Shown here piece by piece: positions 25,709 to 34,466 of a stretch of 64,000 nt of DNA. Position numbers and translations under genes: made by a program. This DNA comes from Microbacterium hatanonis (GTDB lineage Bacteria; Actinomycetota; Actinomycetes; Actinomycetales; Microbacteriaceae). Below the pieces are notes generated by a model that did not search any database, had not been told where the DNA came from, and worked only from the letters and a program-made list of their open reading frames with translations. Location of the stretch: NCBI RefSeq assembly GCF_008017415.1, contig NZ_VRSV01000001.1, positions 992,001-1,056,000 of the forward strand, read 5' to 3'. How positions within the stretch are numbered: the stretch's first letter is position 1; each line of letters starts with the position of its first letter.

Positions 25709-26530
25709 GTGCCGCGCACCATCGTCATCACCGGAGCCAGCGACGGCATCGGCGCCGCATCCGCCCGTCAGCTCACCGACGCCGGCGAGCAGGTCGTGGT
25801 CGTCGGGCGCAATCCCGAGAAGACCGCCAAGGTCGCCCGGCAGCTGGGAGTGCCCTCGCACGTCGCCGACTACAGCGATCTCTCCCAGGTGCGAGACCTC
25901 GCCGCCGTGCTCCTGGAGACCTACCCCCGCATCGACGTGCTCGCCAACAACGCCGGAGGCGTCTTCGGCGAGCGCACCGTGACGAAGGACGGTTACGAGC
26001 TGACCTTCCAGGTCAACCACCTCGGCGGCTTCCTCCTCACCAACCTGCTGATGGATCGGCTGATCGAGAGCAGTGCGTCGATCGTGCAGACCTCGAGCTT
26101 CGCCGCTCGCGGCTTCTCCCGCTTCGACATCGACGACCTCCAGGGCGAGAACCGCTTCTCGGCGACGACGGCCTACGGCAACGGCAAGCTCGCCAACGTG
26201 CTGTTCACGAAGGAACTCAACCGCCGCTTCGGAGACGACGGGCTCAGCGCCGTCGCGTTCCACCCCGGCGCGATCGCGAGCGGGTTCGCCGCGGCGTCGA
26301 CGGGCCCGTGGCGCTTCATGTACACCAACCCGCTCGCCGCGCGCCTGCTCACCTCGACCGAGGTCGGCGGCGCCCGCTTGACGTGGCTCGCGCTCGGCAA
26401 GCCCGGGGTCGACTGGGAGCCGGGCGAGTTCTACTCGAACAACCGGCCGTCGAAGACGAGCCGCATCGCCGACGACCCGCTCGTCGCCAAGCGCCTCTGG
26501 GACGAGAGCGCCGAGATGGTCGGGCTGTAA
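25709..26530 (+). CDS. Short-chain dehydrogenase/reductase (SDR)
   Basis: A 273-residue SDR with the cofactor motif TGASDGIG (residues about 8-15), NNAGG, and the catalytic YGNGK (Tyr/Lys) around residue 152. GTG at 25709 follows GAGGAGGACCC. The C-terminal part (PGEFYSNNRPSKTS) resembles the retinol dehydrogenase-like group. Substrate unknown. It is followed after a few bases by the DUF2256 and photolyase-like genes on the same strand and may be co-transcribed with them. Confidence 0.9.
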   Translation: MPRTIVITGASDGIGAASARQLTDAGEQVVVVGRNPEKTAKVARQLGVPSHVADYSDLSQVRDLAAVLLETYPRIDVLANNAGGVFGERTVTKDGYELTFQVNHLGGFLLTNLLMDRLIESSASIVQTSSFAARGFSRFDIDDLQGENRFSATTAYGNGKLANVLFTKELNRRFGDDGLSAVAFHPGAIASGFAAASTGPWRFMYTNPLAARLLTSTEVGGARLTWLALGKPGVDWEPGEFYSNNRPSKTSRIADDPLVAKRLWDESAEMVGL

Positions 26531-26535
26531 CCGTG

Positions 26536-26691
26536 ATGGCCGCGACGCCGCGGCAGACGAAACCGTGCGCGCACTGCGGGCGCCCGTTCGCCGACCGCAA
26601 GAGGTGGGCGGGGCGCGAGCAGTGGGACGAGGTGAAGTACTGCTCGCGCGGATGCCGCGCCGCAGCCGCTCGTGAGAGGCGTCGGGCGTGA
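26536..26691 (+). CDS. DUF2256 zinc-finger-like small protein
   Basis: A 51-residue protein with CAHC (Cys11, Cys14) and CSRGC (Cys36, Cys40), a four-cysteine zinc site, plus the RPFADRKRW and W-x-x-VKYCS patterns of DUF2256. Function unknown. Its stop overlaps the GTG start of the photolyase-like gene (GTGA), and in other genomes DUF2256 is typically beside or fused to this type of photolyase homologue, which suggests a shared role. The start could also be the GTG at 26533. Confidence 0.85.
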   Translation: MAATPRQTKPCAHCGRPFADRKRWAGREQWDEVKYCSRGCRAAAARERRRA

Positions 26692-28133
26692 AGGCGGCTC
26701 TCATCCTCGGCACGCAGCTTCTGGCGCGGCACCCGGCCTTCGACGATCCCGACATCGACGCGTTCTTCTTCGTCGAGTCGGCCTCACGGTTCGAGCGGCT
26801 GCCCTACCACCAGCACAAGATCGTGCTGGTGCTCGCGGCGATGCGGCACGCCGCAGCGCGACTCGAGTCCGACGGGCGGGCCGTGCACCGCGTAGCGCTG
26901 TCGGACGGGCTGTCGTTCGCGGAGGGGGTCGAGCGTCTCGTACGCGAGACCGATGCCGACGGGCTGGCGTGGATGAGCGCGACCGATCGCGGCGTCGACG
27001 AGCGCCTCGACCGGCTGTGCGCCCGCCTCGGACTGCGTACCCGCGTGTACCCCGACGACCTCTTCCTGACGCCCGCCGATCTCGTCGATGGCTGGTTCGC
27101 CGAGCATCCCACCCCGGTCATGGAGGACTTCTACCGGTGGCAGCGTCGCCGTACCGACGTGCTGATGGACGGCGAGAAGCCCGTCGGGCGTCGCTGGAAC
27201 TTCGACGCCGACAATCGTGAACCGCTCCCCAAGGGCGGTCTGCCGATCCCCGCGTTGCCGGCCGTCGAGCGCGACCCGATCCTCGAGCGCACGATCGCCG
27301 AGGTCGCCGACCGATTCGCAGGCCATCCGGGCGATGCGACGCAGTTCTGGCTGCCCGTGACGCCCGAGGGCGCGCGCGGCTGGCTCGACACGTTCGTCGC
27401 CGAGCGGCTGCACGACTTCGGCCGCTACGAAGACGCGATGGCTCACGACGAGGCGTTCCTGTTCCATTCGGTGGTCTCGCCGATGCTCAACATCGGGCTC
27501 GTCTCGGTGCAGGAGGTGGCGGATGCGGCGCTCGCCGCCGTCGACGACGTGCCGCTCGCCTCGATCGAGGGGTTCTTGCGACAGGTGATCGGGTGGCGGG
27601 AGTACATGCGCGGGATGTATCGCGCTCACCCGGCGCTGGAGCGGACGAACTTCCTCGGCCAGGAGCGACGGCTCGAAGGCTGGTGGTACACGAACGAGGA
27701 CGTCCCCGACGACCTGCCCGAGCCCGTCCGCGCGGTGCTGGCGCGGGTCCACCGGTGGGGATACGCCCATCACATCGAGCGACTCATGGTGCTGGGCAAC
27801 TGGTTCCTGCTGCAGGGGTACGAGCCGCGCGAGGTCACGCGCTGGTTCTCCGCGCTCTTCGTCGACGCGTACGAGTGGGTCATGGTGCCGAACGTGATGG
27901 GCATGAGCCAGTACGCCGACGGCGGGCTCGTGGCGACCAAGCCCTATATCTCCGGCGGCGCCTATCTTCAGCGCATGGGGTCGTGGTGGTCGTCGGGCCG
28001 GGAGGCGAAGGAGTCCGCCTTCACCGACGCCTACTGGCGCTTCCTCGACGAGCACGAAGACCAGCTGACCGGCAACCACCGTCTGGCCCGGCCTCTCGCC
28101 CAGATGCGTTCGCGCCGGGAGGCCGCGGAGTAG
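26688..28133 (+). CDS. Cryptochrome/photolyase-family protein of the FeS-BCP type, lacking the Fe-S cysteines
   Basis: A 481-residue flavoprotein homologous to bacterial (6-4) photolyases / FeS-BCP cryptochromes: N-terminal LILGTQL domain, then the FAD-binding core with GWREYMRGMY, HHIERLMVLGNW and VDAYEWVMVPNVMGMSQYADGG. In this family four cysteines in the C-terminal half bind a [4Fe-4S] cluster. Here there is only one cysteine in the whole chain (Cys111, N-terminal domain); the stretch after TKPYISGGAYLQRM reads GSWWSSG where relatives have a CxxC and KESAFTDAYW where relatives have a Cys-Pro-Phe. The cluster must be absent. Repair activity or blue-light sensing is possible but not shown. 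Start overlaps the DUF2256 stop. Confidence 0.85.
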   Translation: MKAALILGTQLLARHPAFDDPDIDAFFFVESASRFERLPYHQHKIVLVLAAMRHAAARLESDGRAVHRVALSDGLSFAEGVERLVRETDADGLAWMSATDRGVDERLDRLCARLGLRTRVYPDDLFLTPADLVDGWFAEHPTPVMEDFYRWQRRRTDVLMDGEKPVGRRWNFDADNREPLPKGGLPIPALPAVERDPILERTIAEVADRFAGHPGDATQFWLPVTPEGARGWLDTFVAERLHDFGRYEDAMAHDEAFLFHSVVSPMLNIGLVSVQEVADAALAAVDDVPLASIEGFLRQVIGWREYMRGMYRAHPALERTNFLGQERRLEGWWYTNEDVPDDLPEPVRAVLARVHRWGYAHHIERLMVLGNWFLLQGYEPREVTRWFSALFVDAYEWVMVPNVMGMSQYADGGLVATKPYISGGAYLQRMGSWWSSGREAKESAFTDAYWRFLDEHEDQLTGNHRLARPLAQMRSRREAAE

Positions 28134-28134
28134 C

Positions 28135-28416
28135 TCAGGCCTCGAGGGCGCGCGCGACCGCGACGAGCACGTGGTCGAGCTGCGGCACGCCGCTCGCGCG
28201 GAGCACTTCGCCGCCGGCGCTCGAGCGGACGATCACCGTCGGGGTGGCGTCGATGCGGTCGGCCTCGGCGAGATCGGGCACGAACGCCACGTCGTGCTCG
28301 GTCACGACGACGCCCGGAACGAGCTGCTGAACACGCTCCAGCACCGATCGCGTCTGCCGGCATGCTCCGCAGAACGACGACGAGAACAGCGTGAGCTCGA
28401 TCGGCGCGGTCTGCAT
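28135..28416 (-). CDS. Thioredoxin-like/glutaredoxin-like protein with CGAC active site
   Basis: A 93-residue single-domain thiol protein. The redox motif FCGACR puts the active cysteines at residues 16 and 19, and the cis-proline is in DATPTVIV. It is short for thioredoxin (about 105) and lacks a signal peptide, so it is cytoplasmic. ATG at 28416 is used although the ribosome site is weak. Converges with the photolyase-like gene, one base apart. Physiological partner unknown. Confidence 0.82.
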   Translation of the reverse strand: MQTAPIELTLFSSSFCGACRQTRSVLERVQQLVPGVVVTEHDVAFVPDLAEADRIDATPTVIVRSSAGGEVLRASGVPQLDHVLVAVARALEA

Positions 28417-28462
28417 GGTGGCTGCAACCGCGACCGCCCTCGACGTATTTCTTCGGGTGGGG

Positions 28463-29164
28463 TCACGCCACGCGGCGGTACAGCACCTCGGGGCGGCCGC
28501 GCGCGCCGAAACGGTGGGAGACGGCGGCCTGCCCGGTGTCTGCGAGGTAGCCGAGGTAGCGGCGCACCGTGGCGCGCGAGGCGCCCGACGCCTCGGCGAT
28601 CGCCTGCACGGTCGCGGGCGTCGTCGGATGCAGCGCCGCGAGGATCGTCTGCAGCGTGGAATCGGCGAGGCCTTTGGGCAGCGCGGCCGGGGTCGGAGGT
28701 GCGGCAGTCGCGGTGCGCGGCTCGACCAACCGGTCGATCTCGCCCTGGGCGAGCCCGATCGGCGTCTCAGCGGGGCGCGCACCGCGCTCGTCGCGGTACT
28801 CGGTGAGCCGGGCGACGAACGCCTCCTTCGTGAACGGCTTCACCAGATATCCGACGACGTGGGCCGCCAGTGCCTGGCGCACGGTGAACCCGTCGCGTGC
28901 AGAACTGATCACCATGACGTCCACACCCCACTCGCGCACCAACCGGAGCCGGTGCAGCACCTCGATACCGCTGAAGTCGGGCAGGTTCATGTCGAGCAGC
29001 ACGAGATCGATGCTCGTGTCCGCCGCGAGGCGCGCCCCCTCGGTGCCGGTGCGCACGGCCGCGACGAGGTCGAACCCCTCGACGTCGCGCAGATAGGCCG
29101 AGTGCAGGCGCAGCACGGCCGGGTCGTCGTCGACGAGCAGCGTGCGGATGCGGGTGCCGCTCAC
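28463..29164 (-). CDS. CitB/DcuR-like response regulator
   Basis: A 233-residue regulator with an N-terminal receiver domain (acidic VDDDP, phospho-acceptor Asp58 in LVLLDMNLPDFSG, Lys in VKPF) and a C-terminal winged helix with AEASGASRATVRRYLGYL, typical for the CitB family controlling di/tricarboxylate uptake. GTG at 29164 overlaps the histidine kinase stop, so the two are co-translated. The likely target is the divergent tctCBA operon. Confidence 0.9.
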   Translation of the reverse strand: MSGTRIRTLLVDDDPAVLRLHSAYLRDVEGFDLVAAVRTGTEGARLAADTSIDLVLLDMNLPDFSGIEVLHRLRLVREWGVDVMVISSARDGFTVRQALAAHVVGYLVKPFTKEAFVARLTEYRDERGARPAETPIGLAQGEIDRLVEPRTATAAPPTPAALPKGLADSTLQTILAALHPTTPATVQAIAEASGASRATVRRYLGYLADTGQAAVSHRFGARGRPEVLYRRVA

Positions 29165-30414
29165 CGCACGAGCCCCCGGGCCGTGATCGGCATCTCGACG
29201 GTGAAGCGCGCGCCGCCCCACGTCGAGCGTCCGACCGTGATGGTGCCGCCTCGCCCGGCGACCGCACGACGCACGAGGTCGAGACCGACCCCGCGCGCCT
29301 CGGGTCCGCCCTTCGACGAGACCCCGCGCTCGAAGATGCGGTCGATCAGGTCGGGCGCGATGCCCGGGCCGTCGTCGCTCACGTCGACGTGCACCCCGGT
29401 CGGGTCGGCGACGACGAGCACGCGAACGCGCTGCCCGCCCGCCTCGATCGCGTTGCGACAGAGGTTGCCGATCACGAGCAGGTCGGCGTCGTCGAGCAGC
29501 CCCGGCTCGACCGTGGTCAGCGGGTCGACCTCCAGACGCCCGCCCCGTGCGGCGAATTCGGCGGCGAGGGCATCCAGCAGCGTGCGCAGGGCCGGGTCGC
29601 CGACGGCGGCCGCCGCCGCGGTGCCGGTCGTCAGCGGCACGAGACGGTCGACGTAGTCCAGCGCGGCATCCGACTCGCCCTCGGCGACGAGGCCGCGGAT
29701 CACGTGCAGACGGGTGCGGAACTCGTGCGTCTGGTCGCGCAGCGCCTCGGCGATCCGCCGCTGCGTCTCCGCATCGCGGGCGCGGTCTTCGAGACGGCGG
29801 ATGCTGCGGCGCAGCACTCCGGTCAGCAGCGCGCTGACGAAGCATCCGATCACCACGGATCCGAGCACCCAGGGGAGGAGCCCCCCGACCGCCGCGTTCA
29901 GGTCGCTCGCGATGCGGCTCTCGAGGATGCCGACCGACGCGGTGCCCACGATCTCGTCGCCGTCGTAGACCGGCACCTTCGCGCGCAGCGTCGAGCCGAT
30001 CGTGCCCGTCTCGGTGCCCACGAAGGTCTCGCCGTCGAGCACGGCCGACGGATCGGTCGAGACCGGAAGCCCGCGTTGGTCGGGCGTCGGGTGGGTGAGG
30101 CGGATGCCGGCGGCATCCGTGATGACGACGTAGTCGACGCCGGAGGCCTCCTGCAGGATGTCGGCGAGCGGCTGCAGCTCGGCCATGGCCGAGGCGGTGT
30201 CGTCCTGCACGGCGGTGCGCACCTGGTCGAGGTCGGCGAGGCTCCGCGACACGTCGAGCACGCGCTCGGTCGTGGCGACGCGGATGCTGCGGTCCTGCAC
30301 CGCGAGAGCGACCAGGGTGGTGACGGCCACACAGGCGAGGACGACGACGCACTGCATGACGAGGATCGCGAGCGTGCGGGTCTTCGTGCTCGCACCCTGC
30401 GTGTTCGAGGTCAT
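29161..30414 (-). CDS. CitA/DcuS-like sensor histidine kinase
   Basis: A 417-residue membrane sensor: helix about 16-38, extracellular PAS-like sensor about 41-178 (GVDYVVITDAAGIRLTHPTPDQRG matches CitA-type ligand domains), second helix about 179-201, then H-box DQTHEFRTRLHVI with His230 and the ATPase domain with GNLCRNAIEA (N box) and DDGPGIAPD (G box). It should sense an external carboxylate and phosphorylate the overlapping response regulator. ATG at 30414 follows GGAGGAG. Divergent from tctCBA by 125 bases. Confidence 0.92.
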   Translation of the reverse strand: MTSNTQGASTKTRTLAILVMQCVVVLACVAVTTLVALAVQDRSIRVATTERVLDVSRSLADLDQVRTAVQDDTASAMAELQPLADILQEASGVDYVVITDAAGIRLTHPTPDQRGLPVSTDPSAVLDGETFVGTETGTIGSTLRAKVPVYDGDEIVGTASVGILESRIASDLNAAVGGLLPWVLGSVVIGCFVSALLTGVLRRSIRRLEDRARDAETQRRIAEALRDQTHEFRTRLHVIRGLVAEGESDAALDYVDRLVPLTTGTAAAAAVGDPALRTLLDALAAEFAARGGRLEVDPLTTVEPGLLDDADLLVIGNLCRNAIEAGGQRVRVLVVADPTGVHVDVSDDGPGIAPDLIDRIFERGVSSKGGPEARGVGLDLVRRAVAGRGGTITVGRSTWGGARFTVEMPITARGLVR

Positions 30415-30539
30415 CGTCGACTCCTCCGCGGCGTGAGCATCAATGAGCGCAAATCCAGCCGAACGCGACGCGACACCCACGCGATGCCAGTCTACTCGGG
30501 CGGTCTGCAGCAACGACGAAGCAGACCCGGGAGGTGGAT

Positions 30540-31523
30540 ATGCGTCGACGCATCATCGGAACGATCGTGGGTGTCCTCGCCGGAGCGCTCTTCCTCGGCG
30601 CCGCCGTGCACGCGAGCGTCACCGGAGGAGGCTCCGCCAGCCCGCGCACGAAGATCACCCTCGTCGCGCCCGCCGCGCCCGGCGGTGGATGGGACGCCTT
30701 CGCCCGCGAAGGACAGCAGGTCATGCGCACTGAGGGCATCGCCGGGGGAGTGCAGGTCGTGAACATCCCCGGTGCGTCCGGAACGATCGGCCTCGGCCAG
30801 GTCGCAGAGATGGGCGACCGGCACGACATCATGCTCGTCACCGGCGGCGTGATGGTCGGCGGAACGATCATCAACAACTCCCAGGTCACCCTCGAAGACG
30901 TCACCCCGATCGCCCGGCTCGCCGACGACTTCAACGTGCTCGTGGTGCCGGCCGACTCGCCGTTCCAGACCCTCGACGACTTCGCCGCGGCGCTCGCCGC
31001 CGACCCGGGCGGCACGGCCATCGCCGGCGGATCGCTCGGCGGCATCGACCACCTCCTCGCCGGGCTCCTCGCCCAGGCCGTCGGAGCGAACCCGGCCTCC
31101 GTGAACTACCTCGCCTACCCCGGCGGCGGCGAAGTCGTGACCTCGGTGCTCTCGCACACGGCCGCGGCCGGCCTCTCGGGGTACAACGAGTTCCGCGACC
31201 AGATCGAATCGGGCAGCATGCGGGCTCTCGGCACCTCCGCTCCCGAGCCCGTCGAGGGCATCGACCTGCCGACCTTCCGCGAGGGCGGCCTCGACGTGTC
31301 GATGTCGAACTGGCGCGGGTACATCGCCCCGCCCGGGATCGACGACGAGACCCGCGAGGAGCTGATCGCCATGGTCACCGAACTGCGCGACACGGAGGCA
31401 TGGGCCGAGGTGCTCGACCGCAACGGCTGGGTCGACAGCTTCATGACCGGAGACGAGTTCGGCGCGTTCATCGCCGAAGAGACCCGCCGCACCGAGCAGA
31501 TCGTCGAGGAGCTGGGACTATGA
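30540..31523 (+). CDS. tctC: Tripartite tricarboxylate transporter, substrate-binding protein TctC
   Basis: A 327-residue extracytoplasmic binding protein of the TTT system, with an N-terminal Arg-rich signal/anchor (residues 1-28) and the TctC/BugT pattern VAPAAPGGGWD, IPGASGTIGLGQ and GGSLGGIDH. It binds a tri- or dicarboxylate and delivers it to TctAB. ATG at 30540 follows GGGAGGTGG. The stop overlaps the tctB ATG. The divergent CitAB-like system probably induces this operon. Confidence 0.92.
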   Translation: MRRRIIGTIVGVLAGALFLGAAVHASVTGGGSASPRTKITLVAPAAPGGGWDAFAREGQQVMRTEGIAGGVQVVNIPGASGTIGLGQVAEMGDRHDIMLVTGGVMVGGTIINNSQVTLEDVTPIARLADDFNVLVVPADSPFQTLDDFAAALAADPGGTAIAGGSLGGIDHLLAGLLAQAVGANPASVNYLAYPGGGEVVTSVLSHTAAAGLSGYNEFRDQIESGSMRALGTSAPEPVEGIDLPTFREGGLDVSMSNWRGYIAPPGIDDETREELIAMVTELRDTEAWAEVLDRNGWVDSFMTGDEFGAFIAEETRRTEQIVEELGL

Positions 31524-32173
31524 CGACCAACGATTCACATCCGATGACCACGGGGACCATCCGCGTCCAGCGGATGCCCCGGTGGTTCACCGGCCGCAGC
31601 GAGCTCTTCGTCGTGGCCGGCGTCCTCATCCTCGCGACGTGGATGCTCATCGGCACCGTCACGATGGAGGTGCCAGACGGCGCCGCCTTCCCCGGGCCGC
31701 AGTTCTTCCCGACCCTCGTCTGCGTCTTCCTCTACGCCGTGGGCATCGCCCTGGCGATCGAGGTGCTGCGCACGCCGCAGCGTCAGCACGTGGGCGATGA
31801 CCCGGTGGAGATCTCCGACGAGATGCTCCGCGACCTCGGCTCGATCGACGCGACGAGCGAGATCCGGGTCGTCTCGCCCGAGGACTACGCGGCGACGCCG
31901 ACGGATGCTGCGGGGAGCGCTGCATCCGGATCCGACCACAGGACGGTGCTGATCACGATCGCCGGTTTCGCGGGCTTCATCGTGATCCTGCCGTTCGTCG
32001 GCTGGCTCATCTCGGCCGCGGCGCTGTTCTGGGTCATCGCCTGGGCGTTCGGCAGCAAGCGGCCGCTGATGGACATCGCGATCGCCGTCATCATCTCGTC
32101 GGTCGTGCAACTGGCGTTCGGGGCCGGCCTCGGTCTGTCGCTGCCCGCCGGCTTCCTGGGAGGGATTCTCTGA
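31520..32173 (+). CDS. tctB: Tripartite tricarboxylate transporter small membrane subunit TctB
   Basis: A 217-residue membrane protein with four helices (about 30-48, 60-82, 150-182, 190-215) as expected for TctB. Between helices 2 and 3 there is an unusually long hydrophilic loop (about residues 85-145, Asp/Ser/Ala-rich) compared with the usual 150-residue family length. Start overlaps tctC, stop overlaps tctA by one base. Confidence 0.9.
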   Translation: MTTNDSHPMTTGTIRVQRMPRWFTGRSELFVVAGVLILATWMLIGTVTMEVPDGAAFPGPQFFPTLVCVFLYAVGIALAIEVLRTPQRQHVGDDPVEISDEMLRDLGSIDATSEIRVVSPEDYAATPTDAAGSAASGSDHRTVLITIAGFAGFIVILPFVGWLISAAALFWVIAWAFGSKRPLMDIAIAVIISSVVQLAFGAGLGLSLPAGFLGGIL

Positions 32174-33711
32174 TGGATCAGCTCGGACACCTCATGGAGG
32201 GGTTCGCGGTCGCCTTCACGCCGCAGAACCTGCTCTTCCTCGTCATCGGGGCCGTGCTCGGCACCGCCGTCGGCGTGCTGCCGGGTCTCGGCTCGGCCAT
32301 GGCCGTCGCCCTGCTGCTGCCGGTCACGTTCAGCCTCGACCCCACCGGCGCGTTCATCATGTTCGCGAGCATCTACTTCGGGGGCCTGTTCGGCGACTCG
32401 ACCTCGGGCATCCTGCTGAACACCCCGGGCAACTCCTCGGCGATAGCCACGACCTTCGAGGGCCATCGGATGGCCAAAGACGGTCGAGCGGCCAAGGCGC
32501 TCGGAACGTCGGCGATCGGTGCCTTCATCGGCGGCACCATCGCCTGCATCCTCGTCGTCTTCTTCGCCCCCGCGATCGTGCAGCTCGCGACGATCTTCGG
32601 TCCGGCCGAGTACTTCGCGCTCGCCGTGTTCGCCTTCGTCGCCATCTCGGCCGTCGTCGCCGACTCGATCGTGCGCGGGCTCGTCTCGCTCGGTCTCGGC
32701 TTCGCGCTCGCCCTCGTCGGGATCGACGGCATGACCGGCACCGAACGCTTCACCGCCGGCAGCCCGGTGCTCTTCGACGGCATCTCGATCATCGTCATCA
32801 CCGTCGGCCTCCTCGCGCTCGGCGAGGTGCTGCACGTCGGCTCGTACATCCGTCGATCGGGAGGCCCCGGCGCGGTCGTCGCGCCGAAGGGCTCGCCGAT
32901 GCTGAACGCCCGCGAGTGGCGTCAGGCGCTGCCGGCCTTCCTGCGCGGCACCGCGTTCGGCGTGCCGTTCGGCGCGATCCCGGTCGGCGGCTCCGAGGTA
33001 CCGACCTTCCTGGCCTACGGCACGGAGAAGCGACTGGCCAAGCGGCGCAACGACCCCGATTTCGGTACGCGCGGTGCGATCCAGGGTGTGGCCGGACCGG
33101 AGGCCGCGGGAAACGCGACAGCGGGCTCCGCGATGGGTGCGCTGCTCGGCCTCGGCATCCCGACGTCGGCCACGGCCGCGATGATGATCGCTGCGTTCCA
33201 GCAGTACGGCATGCAGCCCGGCCCGCTGCTCTTCGAGCGCAGCGGCGACCTCGTGTGGCCGCTGCTGGCGAGCCTCTTCCTCGGGCTCATCATCCTGCTG
33301 ATCATCAACCTCCCCTTCGCCGCGGTATGGGCGAAGCTGCTGCTGATCCCGCGTCACTACCTCTACGCGGGCATCTCGGTCGTCGCGATGCTCGGCATCT
33401 ACGCGATCGCGTCGCGCACCGTCGACCTCTGGATGGCGCTGGGGATCGGCGTCGTGGGATTGATCATGCGACGCTTCGCGCTTCCGCTCGCACCGGTGCT
33501 GATCGCCGCGATCCTCGGCCCGCTCGCCGAGACCCAGCTGCGCCGCGCGCTGGCCGTGTCGGAGGGCGATCCGACGATCCTCGTCTCCTCTCCCATCACG
33601 GTGGTGCTCTACCTGCTCCTCGCGGTCGTGGTCGGCGTGAGCGTGCTGCAGCACACCCGCCACACCGTCAGGCGCCGCAAGACCGACAAGGCCGACGCGC
33701 TCGTCCGCTGA
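32173..33711 (+). CDS. tctA: Tripartite tricarboxylate transporter large membrane subunit TctA
   Basis: A 512-residue permease with about 12 helices. Conserved family segments are GTAVGVLPGLGSAMAVALLLPV, the GDSTSGILLNTPGNSSAIATTFEGHRMAKDG region (its start) and GPEAAGNATAGSAMGALLGLGIPTSATAAMM (its core). It couples cation movement to carboxylate import. It ends the tctCBA operon, followed by a very stable hairpin. Confidence 0.94.
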   Translation: MDQLGHLMEGFAVAFTPQNLLFLVIGAVLGTAVGVLPGLGSAMAVALLLPVTFSLDPTGAFIMFASIYFGGLFGDSTSGILLNTPGNSSAIATTFEGHRMAKDGRAAKALGTSAIGAFIGGTIACILVVFFAPAIVQLATIFGPAEYFALAVFAFVAISAVVADSIVRGLVSLGLGFALALVGIDGMTGTERFTAGSPVLFDGISIIVITVGLLALGEVLHVGSYIRRSGGPGAVVAPKGSPMLNAREWRQALPAFLRGTAFGVPFGAIPVGGSEVPTFLAYGTEKRLAKRRNDPDFGTRGAIQGVAGPEAAGNATAGSAMGALLGLGIPTSATAAMMIAAFQQYGMQPGPLLFERSGDLVWPLLASLFLGLIILLIINLPFAAVWAKLLLIPRHYLYAGISVVAMLGIYAIASRTVDLWMALGIGVVGLIMRRFALPLAPVLIAAILGPLAETQLRRALAVSEGDPTILVSSPITVVLYLLLAVVVGVSVLQHTRHTVRRRKTDKADALVR

Positions 33712-33722
33712 CCGGAACAGAA

Positions 33723-33771
33723 ATGGCAGTTCGTGCCGCATCCGGATGGACGCTGCGGCACGAACTGCCAT
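33723..33771. terminator. Strong hairpin terminator between tctA and the lipoprotein gene
   Basis: Perfect 18-base arms (33723-33740 and 33754-33771; ATGGCAGTTCG at the outer end) with a 13-base loop, 11 bases after the tctA stop and between convergent genes. Confidence 0.85.
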
Positions 33772-33786
33772 CTGTACGTCGAGGTG

Positions 33787-34374
33787 TCAGGCGGTCCACT
33801 CCCAGGTGGAGAAGACCGACTGCGCGAGCGCGGTGCGGTCGGCCTCGGCCACGTCGTCGTTGAAGGTGAAGGTCACGACGAAGGTCTGGCCCGCGTTGGT
33901 GGGGTAGTACTGGTCGACGCGGAACTCGCTGCCGCTCGAGGCGAGGAGCGCCGTCAGGTGCGACGACTCGACCCCGGCGACCGTGACGCGGTCGAGCACC
34001 TGCACGTCGGTGGCCCCACCGGTTTCGAGCTCCTGCACGCCGATGGTCTCGACCTGCTCGTTGGTGACCTCGCCGGCCGGGCTGAGCACGACGTTGATGT
34101 TGTCGGCGAAACCGTCGGTGTCGGTCACGTCGGCGACGGCCGTGTCGACGCCGTCGGGTACGGCCTGGCCCTCGGGGATGCCCCAGCCCTCGGGGGCGGT
34201 GAAGCTGTAGCCGCTTCCGTTGATGCGGTCGCCCGTGGTGGCTTCGACGGACTCCGACGGTGCGGATGAGCTCGAGGCGGCGGGGGTGTCGGTGTCGATC
34301 GTGGCGGGCGAGCACCCGGCGAGGGCCAGGGCGAGCACGACGGAGGCGGAGGCGAGGGGAAGGATTCGGCGCAT
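33787..34374 (-). CDS. Hypothetical lipoprotein
   Basis: A 195-residue secreted lipoprotein with lipobox ALAGC (Cys21) and a Ser/Ala-rich linker to about residue 50. The rest (YSFTAPEGWGIPEG..., DGFADNINVV..., VDQYYPTNAGQTFVVTFTF) resembles the small alpha/beta domain of actinobacterial LpqN/DUF1795-like lipoproteins that bind lipidic or peptide ligands (weak similarity by eye). ATG at 34374. Divergent from pgi across 92 bases. Confidence 0.82.
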   Translation of the reverse strand: MRRILPLASASVVLALALAGCSPATIDTDTPAASSSSAPSESVEATTGDRINGSGYSFTAPEGWGIPEGQAVPDGVDTAVADVTDTDGFADNINVVLSPAGEVTNEQVETIGVQELETGGATDVQVLDRVTVAGVESSHLTALLASSGSEFRVDQYYPTNAGQTFVVTFTFNDDVAEADRTALAQSVFSTWEWTA

Positions 34375-34466
34375 GCCTTTCACCGTACGCGTGGCAGAGG
34401 GCGGCATCGACCGCCGATACACTCCGCCCCCGCGTGGTGTGTCGCATTCCTCGGTAACGTAAGAGC

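Noticed and set aside
26784..28079. 431-codon minus-strand frame opposite the photolyase-like gene
   Set aside because: Arg/Val/Gly-rich shadow frame without any domain; the plus strand has clear FAD-core motifs.
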